Of a stretch of DNA of 64,000 nt, positions 46,546-55,029 are shown piece by piece (position 1 is the stretch's first letter; each line of letters opens with the position of its first letter). A program made the translations under genes and the position numbers. The notes under the pieces are model-generated. The model did no database searches, had not been told where the DNA came from, and saw only the letters and a list, made by a program, of their open reading frames with translations. Source of the stretch: CAVQAH01 sp963784195 (GTDB taxonomy: Bacteria > Acidobacteriota > Vicinamibacteria > Vicinamibacterales > 2-12-FULL-66-21); assembly GCA_963784195.1 (NCBI GenBank), contig CAWARA010000017.1, positions 32,125 through 96,124 of the forward strand, written 5' to 3'.

Positions 46546-46870
46546 CACGGAGGTTACGGAGGACACGGAAAAAGCTTCAACTCGGAGACTCGGAGGCACG
46601 GAGATCCGTGGTCGCGTCACCGCTAACCGGCCGATGCCGGCCCGGCCATGGCCGGGCCGGGCGATCGACAGAGACACTGCGGACACAAGCCGTTGAACAA
46701 ACAGACAGGAACGGCTTGTGTCCGCGGTGTCTCTGTCGATCGCTCGCCGCGTTCCGCGGCGACATCGGCCTCTTAGCCGGTCGAAGAACTACCTCAGAAT
46801 AAAGAATCTGACTCCGTGTCTCCGAGTCTCCGAGTTGAAGCCTGTTCCGTGACTCTCCGTCACCTCCGTG
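46546..46870. repeat. Element B: 325-bp gene-free element, inverted relative of element A
   Basis: The ends 46546-46603 and 46812-46870 are inverted repeats of about 58 bp, near 90 percent identical by eye. They use the same units as element A, and the stretch around GGAAAAAGCTTCAACTCGG is identical in both. The core (46630-46769) aligns with the reverse complement of the core of element A. It lies between the leftward serine hydrolase (start 46533) and the rightward helicase (start 46969). No open frame of note is inside. Confidence 0.92.
46630..46769. other. Cloverleaf-like core of element B
   Basis: The closing stem is GGCCGATG/CATCGGCC. The left side hairpin is GGCCCGGCC-AT-GGCCGGGCC (46639-46658). 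The central stem pairs 46661-46694 with 46710-46743 (33 of 34 bp paired), including GGACACAAGCCGTT, around a 15-base loop. The right side hairpin is CGCCGCG-TTC-CGCGGCG (46745-46761). The stem half next to the side arms differs from element A on both strands together (ACAGAGACACTGC here, TCGACGCCCCGA there), so pairing is kept while sequence changes. Confidence 0.88.
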
Positions 46871-46968
46871 CCACGGAACCACAGACTCTACAACAGACTT
46901 CTGCTGCGCGCAGAGCGCCCGAATGCTGTATGCTGAAACTTCCCCTCTGTCCCCGTTTCCTTGATCCG

Positions 46969-49900
46969 ATGTCGTTCTCTCGCTTTCACCCGATCGTTCA
47001 GCAGTGGTTCACCTCGACGCTTGGCCCGCCCGCGCCGGCTCAGCTGCGTGGATGGGAAGCGATACACGACCGCCGGCACACGCTCATCGCTGCGCCGACC
47101 GGCTCGGGCAAGACGCTCGCCGCGTTTCTGAGCGCGTTCGACGGCCTGCTCAATGAAGGCCTGGCCGGTCCGCTTCCTGACGAGGTGCGCATCGTCTACG
47201 TCTCGCCGCTCAAGGCGCTGAGCGCGGATATCCAGAAGAACCTCGCCGAACCGCGCAGCGGGATCCGCCGCCTTGCCGCGGAAGCGGGACTCGAGGCGCC
47301 GCAGATCACATCGGCGGTGCGCACGGGCGACACGACACCGGCCGAGCGTGCGGCAATGCTGCGGACGCCCCCGCACATCCTCGTAACCACGCCCGAGTCG
47401 CTCTACCTGCTCCTTACCTCCGATCGCAGCCGCGCGATGTTGCGCACGGCTACGACGGTGATCGTCGACGAGATCCATGCAGTAATCGGGACCAGGCGTG
47501 GCGCGCATCTGGCGCTGTCGCTCGAACGGCTGCAGCAGGTTGCCGAGCGGCCCCTGCTGCGGATCGGCCTTTCAGCGACGCAGAAGCCCATTGAGAAAGT
47601 CGCCAGGTTCCTCGTCGGCACCGAAACCAGCGACTGCGCGATCGTCGATGAAGGTCACCGGCGTGAGATGGACATCGGCGTGGAGATCCCGAGGTCGCCG
47701 CTCGATGCGGTGATGTCGCACGAGGTCTGGTCGGAGTACTACGACCGGCTGGCCGAGCTGATTCGCGAGCATAAGACCACGCTCGTGTTCGTCAACACGC
47801 GGAACATGGCCGAACGCATCGCCCGGCACCTGAGCGAACGCCTCGGCGAGGATGCGGTGACCGCCCACCATGGCAGCCTCTCGAAGGACACGCGCCTGAA
47901 TGCCGAATCCAGGTTGAAGGCGGGGAGTCTGCGGGCGCTCGTGGCGACGGCGTCGCTCGAGCTCGGCATCGACATCGGGCACGTGGACCTCGTGTGCCAG
48001 CTCGGTTCGCCGCACCGTATCGCGACGCTGCTCCAGCGCGTCGGTCGATCAGGCCACACGCTGGTTGGCACTCCCAAGGGGCGGGTGTTTCCGACATCCC
48101 GCGACGACTTGATCGAATGCGCCGCGCTCGTGCGCGCTGTTCGACGCGGGCGAGCTGGATGCCATCGTGTCGCACGAAGCACCACTTGACGTCCTCGCTC
48201 AGCAGATCGTCGCCGAGACCGCCTGCCGTCCGTACGAGGATGTGGAGCTGCTGGAGGTCGTCAGGCGCGCGTGGCCCTATCGCGATCTCGCTCGGCGGGA
48301 TTTCGATGCCGTGCTCACCATGACCGCGGAAGGATTCTCCACCAGGCGAGGACGCCGGTCTGCGCTCGTCCATCTCGACGAGGTCAACGGCACCGTCCGC
48401 GGACGCCGTGGCGCGCGGCTCCTGGCGCAGACCTCGGGTGGCGCCATCCCGGAGATCGCCGACTATCGCGTCATCCTCGAGCCCGAGGACACGTTCATCG
48501 GCACGCTGAACGAAGACTTCGCCATCGAGTCGAACGCCGGCGATATCTTTCAGCTTGGCAACGCGTCGTGGCAGATCGTTCAGGTGTCCAGCGGTGTCGT
48601 TCGTGTTGCCGACGCCAGGGGTGCACCGCCAACGATTCCTTTCTGGCTCGGCGAAGCCCCTGCTCGAAGCGACGAGCTGTCGAAGGCGGTCAGCGATCTG
48701 CGGTCGGACGTCGACGAGAAGCTCGGCACCGAAATCGAGACCAGCAGTCTGATCGACTGGTTCGCAGACGAAACGGGTGTGCCGCGCGGCGGCGCGGAAC
48801 AGGCGCTCGCGTACCTGGCGGACGGCCGCCGCTCGCTCGGTGTGATTCCAAGCCTGGACACGCTCGTCCTCGAACGGTTCTTCGACGAGTCCGGCGGGAT
48901 GCAGCTCGTCGTGCACGCGCCGTTCGGGTCACGGATCAACAAGGCGTGGGCGTTGGCGCTGCGGAAACGGTTCTGCCGTCAGTTCAACTTCGAACTGCAG
49001 GCAGCCGCGACAGAGGACGCGCTGATGCTGTCGCTCGGCCCGCAGCACTCGTTCCCGCTGTCGGACGTGTTCCGGTATCTGCATCCGGAAACGACGCGCG
49101 ACGTGCTCGTCCAGGCGTTTCTCGACGCGCCGGTTTTCGAGACCCGGTGGCGCTGGAACGCGACGGTCTCGCTCGCCGTCCCACGCACGCGCGGCGCCCG
49201 CAAGCTTGCGCCGCAGGTGCAGCGGATGCTCGCCGAGGATCTGCTCTCGTCGGTCTTCCCTGATGCCGCGGCGTGTCTCGAGAACATCCCCGGCGACCGT
49301 CAGATTCCTGACCATCCGCTCGTCAACCAGACGGTGAAGGATTGCCTCGAAGAAGCGATGGACTTCAACGGGCTTCGCGACGTCCTCGCCCGTATCCATG
49401 GTGGCGGGCTGCAACTGGTCGCCCGCGATACGCCTGAGCCGTCGGTCTTCGCTCACGAGATTCTGAACGCGCGGCCTTATGCATTCATGGACGACGCCCC
49501 GCTGGAAGAGCGGCGGAGCCACGCGGTCCAGACGCGGCGGGCCGGCGACAACTCGCAGAGCGAAATGGGTGCGCTCGATCGGTCCGCCATCGACAGGGTG
49601 CGCGACGAGGCGCGTCCAGACCCGCGCGACGCCGACGAGCTGCACGACGAGCTGATGACGGCCGGGTTTCTGCGAGACGACGAAACGGATGCGGCGCTCG
49701 CACGAACGCTTGCGCTCGCACGGCGAGCGACGCGAATCACGCTGTCAGCGTCTGAAGAAGGACCGATCTGGGTTGCGGCCGAGCGTCTGCCAGAGATCCT
49801 GACACTGCATCCGGCTGCGGATCTCGATCCGGTTGTGCAGACCCCGCCGTCGCGCGCGCGGTCCTGGCAACGATCCGATGCCGTCACCGCGTTGGTCCGT

Positions 49901-51235
49901 GGCCGCCTGACACTGACAGGCCCGACGACCGCCTTCGAACTTGCGCGCTCGTTCGGCGTCAACGTCGGTGACACTGAAGCCGCGCTCCTCGAGCTCGAGT
50001 CCGAGGGGGTCGTGCTTCGCGGCCGGTTTACGCCGGGCACGGCGATCGATGCGCCGATCGAATGGTGCGATCGCTCATTGCTCGCACGTATCCATCGCTA
50101 TACGCTCAATCGCCTGCGCGCGGAGATCGAGCCGGTCAGCGCCGCCGAGTTCACGCGTTTTCTCTTCAAGTGGCAACACGTCGATCCGACCGACCGCCTG
50201 CGTGGCCTCGATGGCCTTCGCGAGGCGCTTGGGATCCTCGACGGTTGCGAGCTGGCCTCCGCCGCGTGGGAGCGGGCGGTTCTGCCATCCCGTGTTGAAG
50301 GGTACGAGTCCTCCATGCTCGACCTCGTCTGCCTGTCGGGCGAGGTGGGGTGGGCGCGCCTCTCCTCGCCGCCTGCGGACACGATCGATCCCCCGAGGCT
50401 CGTGCCGGCGACGCCGGTGGCCTTGTTTCTCCGCGAGCACGCTGACTGGTGGCACCTGCTGGCGTCGACGCCGGCGGCGCATGCCGAGTCACGACTCACA
50501 GCTGACGCGGCGCGTGTGCTCGAATTCCTGCGCTCGCGCGGTGCGTCGTTCATCAGCGACCTGCGCAAACACTGCGGGCTCGACGCCGATGCCGTCCGCC
50601 ACGCGGTCGGGGTCCTCGTCGCAACCGGACTGGCGGCGTCCGACGGATTCTCGGGTCTGCGCGCGCTCATCTGGTCGAGACCGGGGCTGCCGGCCTCGCG
50701 CGATCGACGCGCGAGTTACGCGGGGCGATGGACGGCGCTCGTGGAGGCGGCCTCGAACGAGTCGCGCAGCGAGGCCATCGAAGCTCAGGCCTGGTCGCTG
50801 ATCAGACGCTACGGGGTCATCTTCAGACGGCTCCTGACTCGCGAGGCGACCGCTGCGCCCTGGCGGGAGCTCGCGCGAGTCTACCGCCGGCTCGAAGCCC
50901 GAGGGGAGATTCGAAGCGGACGGTTCGTGTCCGGCATGTCCGGCGAGCAGTTCGCGCTTCCGCGCGCGGTCGAACGCCTGCGCGAGGTGCGCCGGACGCC
51001 GCGGGATGGACGCCTGCTGACGATCAGCACCGCCGACCCGTTGAACCTCGTCGGGATCGTCACGTCCGGAGAGCGAATCCGTGCGGCGACGCGAAACAGG
51101 CTCGTCTACCGCGACGGCGTGGCGCTGGCCGTGCTCGAAGGCGACGACGTTCGGGAGCTCACGACAATCGACCCGTCCATCGCTGCCGATGTATCGCAAG
51201 CGCTGACGCGGCGGCGTCCGCTCGCGTTTCGATAG
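46969..51235 (+). CDS. lhr: Lhr-type superfamily 2 helicase (one frameshift)
   Basis: About 1420 residues, the size of bacterial Lhr. The first part has Walker A APTGSGKTLAAFLSAF, the DExH motif VDEIHAVIGTRRGAH, GLSATQKPIEKVARFL, FVNTRNMAERIARHL and motif VI LLQRVGRSGHTLVG. After the helicase core come the winged-helix and Lhr-specific C-terminal domains (LVHLDEVNGTVRGRRGARLL; the DUF4145-like end IVTSGERIRAATRNRLVYRD). The frame slips near 48148: segment one is 46969 to about 48148, segment two continues as GELDAIVSHEAPLDVLAQQI to 51235. It unwinds DNA or RNA:DNA in repair. The region 46871-46968 shows nothing else clear. Confidence 0.92.
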
Positions 51236-51240
51236 TTCGC

Positions 51241-51246
51241 TAGACT
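51241..51246 (+). promoter_or_regulatory. Candidate -10 box (TAGACT) of a leaderless transcript
   Basis: TAGACT ends 7 bases before the ATG at 51254, directly after the helicase stop (51235). With this spacing the message would begin at the start codon. No ribosome site is seen before the ATG. Confidence 0.35.
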
Positions 51247-51253
51247 GATAGCG

Positions 51254-51616
51254 ATGGACGAAACGTTCCGCCCAGGCGTTCTCGTGATGGCTGGGGCGCT
51301 CCTGGTCTGCGCCGGCTGTGCGAACCGCTCAGCCAACACGGGCCCCGAAACCGGCACGGTCACAGTCGGTGTTACCACGCAGGGCAGCGCGATTCAATCG
51401 CTGCGATTCACAGTCGACATCTCGCCCGGAGGCACCGGCGGACCGATCAAGGCTGATGCCGGTGTTTTCACCGCCCGCAATACCCCGGCCGGCGAGCACG
51501 TCGTCCGGCTGACCGACGTGCCGGACCGGTGCGCGGTGGATGGCGGCGCCGAACGGAAGGTGACCGTCTCCGAGCAGCGATCGGCCACAGTCAGATTTGT
51601 AGTCAAGTGTCGCTGA
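51254..51616 (+). CDS. Small lipoprotein of unknown function
   Basis: A 120-residue protein with a lipoprotein signal (LVMAGALLVCAGC-A). The mature part is a single small beta domain (TGTVTVGVTTQGSAIQSLRF, DGGAERKVTVSEQRSATVRF) with two cysteines (RCAVDGG and VVKCR) that may pair. The form resembles carboxypeptidase-regulatory-like or prealbumin-like sandwiches. It stands alone after the helicase and before an inverted repeat array. Confidence 0.7.
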   Translation: MDETFRPGVLVMAGALLVCAGCANRSANTGPETGTVTVGVTTQGSAIQSLRFTVDISPGGTGGPIKADAGVFTARNTPAGEHVVRLTDVPDRCAVDGGAERKVTVSEQRSATVRFVVKCR

Positions 51617-51623
51617 ACAAGTA

Positions 51624-51833
51624 TTCCAACTCGCAACTTCCAACTGCTCAGACAATAGACTGGTTGCGTGGTTCGCCAGGGACGACTCAGGACGGCCTGA
51701 CGAGTCCCGGAACGGTGCGACGACCACGACGAACACGACGCCAGAAACGTTTGACGTCGTGGCCGTCGTGGCCGTCGTGATCGTTCGCGAAGGCCGTCGA
51801 TTGCCTCTTCGTCGGAGGCGTTGGGAGTTGACT
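51624..51833. repeat. Nested inverted arrays: outer TTCCAAC 7-mers, inner GTCGTGGCC 9-mers
   Basis: Outer left: TTCCAAC, TCGCAAC, TTCCAAC (51624-51644); outer right in reverse: GTTGGGA, GTTGACT (51820-51833). Inside, CGACCACGACGAACACGACG (about 51721-51740) faces GTCGTGGCCGTCGTGGCC (about 51756-51773), which can pair. The arrays fill the gap between two convergent genes (stops 51616 and 51845). The outer unit is the CAACTCC family of 29416. Confidence 0.82.
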
Positions 51834-51844
51834 AGCGTTTGTAC

Positions 51845-53050
51845 CTAGAGCCAGTCGAACGCGAAGTGCTCGTGTCCGGAGGCCGCAGCGACGACAGCTT
51901 CGTTGATTCGCATCCCGTTGTTGCCGTTCGTGAAGACGACGACTGCTGAACGCGATGGCAGGTGTGCGAGCACGAAATTCTTGTAGTTTCCGTTGTCGCC
52001 CCAGTGCCAGATGTAGTCGCGCCCCTGGTCGCTCTCCAGACCCCATCCGAGTCCCCACGAAAGCACGCTGTTGATGCGCGTCGTGGCCGTGAACATCTGG
52101 TCGCGAGACTTCGTCGAGATCTCCGCTGCGCCGCCTGAAGGCGCGAGCACGTGCGACAGGTAGGTGGTGTAGTCGGCCACAGTCGTCAGCATGCTTCCCG
52201 CGGAGTTGGGGATGATGAAGTTGGGCAACGCAGGCGGGGACGGCTTGAGGGCGGACATCGCCGCAACGACATCATCGTGCGTGAACGCCGCCAGCGGCTT
52301 GCCCTGCGACTGCGCGTGCTGGAGCAGGCGGTTGGCGAAGTCCCGGCTCTGCCCGCGCACGGGGTTGCCGCGATTGTGACCGATCACCAGCCTCGCGTCG
52401 GTGTCCTCGCGCCAGCCGTACGTCGACGAGCGCATCCCGAACGGCTCGAACAGGCGCGTCTGCATGAACTGCTCGAATGCCCCGCCGGTAATCTTCTCAA
52501 CGGCACGCTGCAGGTAGTAGAAACCTTCGCCGGAGTACTGAAAGCGGCTGCCCGGGTCGAAGTCTGGTGTGAGCGGCTGCTCGACCGAGTTCCGCCAGTT
52601 TCGAAAGCCGGTCGAGTGGCTCAGAACCTGCCGCGGCGTGACTTTGTCGCCGCGGACGTCGGCTGGCGCGTGATCAGGCACATACGCTTTGAGCGGCCGA
52701 TCGAGATCGAGCTTGCCATCGTCGACCAGGCGCAGCGCCGCGTAGGCGAACACCGGCTTGCCCAGCGACGCCGCAGGAAAGAGCGAATCCGCCGTCACCG
52801 GCCTGCGCGTTTCGACATCGGCGATTCCTTCATAGCGCTGCCAGACGAGTCTGCCGTCCTGCAAAACGCCCATGCTGAGGCCGGGAACCGCCGTCACCTC
52901 CATCAACTTCGGCAAGGTTTTCAGGAATGCATCCGATGGCGGACGGATTCCGGCACCCGAACCCTGAGCGCGAACATGCGCTCGAAGACCAGGCCACGCC
53001 GTGACGACCGAGACCGTTGCGACGAATTCCCGGCGGTTGAGAGTCTTCAT
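51845..53050 (-). CDS. Beta-lactamase-like serine hydrolase, possible Tat export
   Basis: A 401-residue class C-type hydrolase. SxxK reads PAASLGKPVFAYAAL, the YxN-like motif reads FQYSGEGFYYLQ, and the third motif region is YIWHWGDNGNY (H-x-G). The N-terminus NRREFVATVSVVTAWPGLRA has the twin arginine followed by a hydrophobic stretch, so Tat export is possible. It could be an esterase or D-aminopeptidase. Upstream of the ATG at 53050 is TAACAT with seven bases between, possibly a leaderless start. Its distant upstream neighbour is the lactate permease. Confidence 0.88.
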   Translation of the reverse strand: MKTLNRREFVATVSVVTAWPGLRAHVRAQGSGAGIRPPSDAFLKTLPKLMEVTAVPGLSMGVLQDGRLVWQRYEGIADVETRRPVTADSLFPAASLGKPVFAYAALRLVDDGKLDLDRPLKAYVPDHAPADVRGDKVTPRQVLSHSTGFRNWRNSVEQPLTPDFDPGSRFQYSGEGFYYLQRAVEKITGGAFEQFMQTRLFEPFGMRSSTYGWREDTDARLVIGHNRGNPVRGQSRDFANRLLQHAQSQGKPLAAFTHDDVVAAMSALKPSPPALPNFIIPNSAGSMLTTVADYTTYLSHVLAPSGGAAEISTKSRDQMFTATTRINSVLSWGLGWGLESDQGRDYIWHWGDNGNYKNFVLAHLPSRSAVVVFTNGNNGMRINEAVVAAASGHEHFAFDWL

Positions 53051-53093
53051 TTTGAGGATGTTAGACGCGGGACGCGGCTCGATGGTTGCCGCT

Positions 53094-53190
53094 GCCGTAG
53101 TTCGTGGTTCGTGGCTCGTAGCTCGTAGAGCTAGTCGAGGCGACCGGGTTCTTCGAGCGACGAGCGACGGACTACGGACTACGGACTACG
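53094..53190. repeat. Inverted 7-mer arrays (TTCGTGG / CGGACTA)
   Basis: Left: GCCGTAG, TTCGTGG, TTCGTGG, CTCGTAG, CTCGTAG (53094-53128). Right in reverse sense: CGAGCGA, CGAGCGA, CGGACTA, CGGACTA, CGGACTA (53154-53188). The arms can pair (CTCGTAG with CGGACTA-type units) into a long imperfect stem. It lies just behind the lactate permease stop (53186), overlapping it by a few bases, and upstream of the serine hydrolase. Confidence 0.9.
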
Positions 53191-54895
53191 GAGTCGGAAT
53201 CATGAACGTGAACACATAAGCCTGCAGCATCACGATCGCCCCCATGATCGCCACGAGCGCAATGCTGTGCCAGAACACGAACCGCAGGATGCGCCCTTCC
53301 TCGCCCGCCTGCCCCGTCGCAGCCGTCGAGACGACGATGCTTTGCGCGTCGATCATCTTGCCCATGACACCACCGGTGCTGTTTGCCGTGACGATGAGGA
53401 TGGGATCGAAGCCGAGTTGCTGCGCGGTGATCTTCTGGAGGCTGCCGAAGAGCACGTTCGAGCTCGTATCGGATCCGGTGAGCGCGACGCCGAGCCAGCC
53501 GAGCAATGCAGCGAAGAATGGATAGAGTGCGCCTGTCTTGGTGAACGCGAGCCCGAGCGTGGCGTCGGTGCCGCCGTAGCGGGTGACGAACCCCAGCGAC
53601 AGCATCAGCATGATCGTGGCGAGAGGCGCGCGCATGCGGCGCACCGTCAGCGCCGCCACGGAACCGAGCTGGCGCAGCGGCACGCGCAGATATAGCGCCG
53701 TTGCCAGGGCGGCGAGAAGGATTGCAGTGCCGGTCGCCGACAGCCAGTTCACCGTAAAGAGCGCGGCTTCCGCATGGCTGTTTCGATAAGCTGGTTCGTT
53801 GATGCGCGCGGGATCGATGCGGACCGGCACGACGGGATAGTCACGGAACACTGCACGATGCAGCAGTGGCACCTCGACGCGCGGTGAAAAGACGCCAGTC
53901 ATCGTCCTTCCGCCGTTCAGGAGCGCCTTGACCGGCGCCAGACCCCAGAGAATCACCGCTACGCTCAGGAAGAGCCACGGCATCCAGGCACGCATCACCG
54001 CCCCTCGACCGGGCGCTGGCGCCTGCGCCGCGCCGCTCTCGACTGCGACACCGTGCCTCTCGTCGTAGTCGTCGACATCCTTCGGATGCCAGGCGCGGCA
54101 GAAGAGTGCGAGAGCCGCGATCGAGATGAGCCCTGCAACGATGTCGACGAGCTCGGGGCCGACGAAGTTGCTCCACAGAAACTGCACGATCGCAAACGAT
54201 CCACCGCAAACCAGCACCGCCGGCCATACGCTTCGCAGGCCCCGCCATCCGCTCATCGTCACGATCAGCCACGCCGGTACGATCAGCGAGACGAACGGCA
54301 GTTGCCGGCCGGCCATCTGGCTCAGTGTGAACGCCGGCAATTCGGTCACGGCCGCCAAGGTCAGGATTGGTGTCCCGATGGCCCCGAACGCGACGGGCGC
54401 CGTGTTGGCGATGAGCGCCAGTCCCGCCGCGTGCAGCGGCGTGAAGCCAAGGCCGATCATCAGCGCCGCACATATCGCGACCGGCGTGCCGAAGCCTGAC
54501 GCGCCTTCGATGAACGCGCCGAACGAAAACGCGACGAGGAGTGCCTGGATGCGCCGATCGCTCGACAGGCGGCCGACCGACGCCTTGACGACTTCGAACT
54601 GCCCTGTGGCGACCGTCAGGTTATAGAGAAAGACGGCATTCAGCACGATCCAGCCGATCGGGAGAAACCCGTAGGCAGCGCCGTAGATCGCCGTCGCCGT
54701 CACCGTGCCGACCGGCATGCCGAAGATGACCACCGAAACAACAACCGCAGCCGCCAGCCCCGCGAGCGCTGCGATGTGCGCCCGCCACTGAAGCACGCCC
54801 AGCGCCACCAGCAGCAACACGATCGGCAGCGCAGCGGCAACCGTGCTGAGCCAGGGGCTATTGAGGGGATCGTAGATTTGAATCCAGGTTGTCAC
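53186..54895 (-). CDS. lldP: L-lactate permease
   Basis: A 569-residue lactate transporter of the LctP family with about 13 hydrophobic segments, close to the usual 550. Hallmarks: AFSFGAFIEGASGFGTPVAI, SIAALALFCRAWHP, TGSDTSSNVLFGSLQ and NSTGGVMGKMIDAQSIVVS. I take GTG 54895 (TTWIQIYDPLNSPWLST follows as in known LctP proteins); codons upstream belong to the 7-mer array. It brings lactate into the cell with protons. It is divergent from the FMN lactate dehydrogenase at 55030, its metabolic partner, across 134 bp. Confidence 0.94.
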   Translation of the reverse strand: MTTWIQIYDPLNSPWLSTVAAALPIVLLLVALGVLQWRAHIAALAGLAAAVVVSVVIFGMPVGTVTATAIYGAAYGFLPIGWIVLNAVFLYNLTVATGQFEVVKASVGRLSSDRRIQALLVAFSFGAFIEGASGFGTPVAICAALMIGLGFTPLHAAGLALIANTAPVAFGAIGTPILTLAAVTELPAFTLSQMAGRQLPFVSLIVPAWLIVTMSGWRGLRSVWPAVLVCGGSFAIVQFLWSNFVGPELVDIVAGLISIAALALFCRAWHPKDVDDYDERHGVAVESGAAQAPAPGRGAVMRAWMPWLFLSVAVILWGLAPVKALLNGGRTMTGVFSPRVEVPLLHRAVFRDYPVVPVRIDPARINEPAYRNSHAEAALFTVNWLSATGTAILLAALATALYLRVPLRQLGSVAALTVRRMRAPLATIMLMLSLGFVTRYGGTDATLGLAFTKTGALYPFFAALLGWLGVALTGSDTSSNVLFGSLQKITAQQLGFDPILIVTANSTGGVMGKMIDAQSIVVSTAATGQAGEEGRILRFVFWHSIALVAIMGAIVMLQAYVFTFMIPTP

Positions 54896-54913
54896 TAATA
54901 GAGCCTGTCGTTT

Positions 54914-55012
54914 GCCGTGGTCCGTGGTTCGTGGTCCGTGTTTCGCCGGGCAGTCCGGTGGTTCGACGAGACACGAACCACGAGCCCACGGGCCACGAGC
55001 CACGGCCCACGG
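54914..55012. repeat. Inverted 7-mer arrays in the lactate-gene divergent promoter
   Basis: Left: GCCGTGG, TCCGTGG, TTCGTGG, TCCGTGT, TTCGCCG (54914-54948). Right in reverse: ACACGAA, CCACGAG, CCCACGG, GCCACGA, GCCACGG, CCCACGG (54971-55012). Together they fill most of the 134-bp space between the permease and dehydrogenase starts. They can fold into a stem of about 35 bp. Any lactate regulator site for the two genes must overlap or neighbour this array. Confidence 0.92.
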
Positions 55013-55017
55013 GACTA

Positions 55018-55023
55018 TATACT
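55018..55023 (+). promoter_or_regulatory. Candidate -10 box (TATACT) of a leaderless transcript
   Basis: TATACT ends 6 bases before the ATG of the lactate dehydrogenase gene at 55030, and no ribosome site is seen there. The -35 region would fall inside the right arm of the 7-mer array. Confidence 0.4.
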
Positions 55024-55029
55024 CTTCGC

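Noticed and set aside
46546..46870. Element B as an insertion sequence
   Set aside because: The inverted ends fit, but there is no transposase frame and I see no clear target-site duplication.
46969..51235. Lhr and neighbours as an antiviral defence island
   Set aside because: Lhr is a widespread repair helicase and none of the flanking genes is a defence type.
45427..53050. The two class C-type hydrolases as antibiotic-resistance beta-lactamases
   Set aside because: SxxK and YxN are shared with esterases and D-Ala peptidases; no AmpC-specific context or regulator is present.
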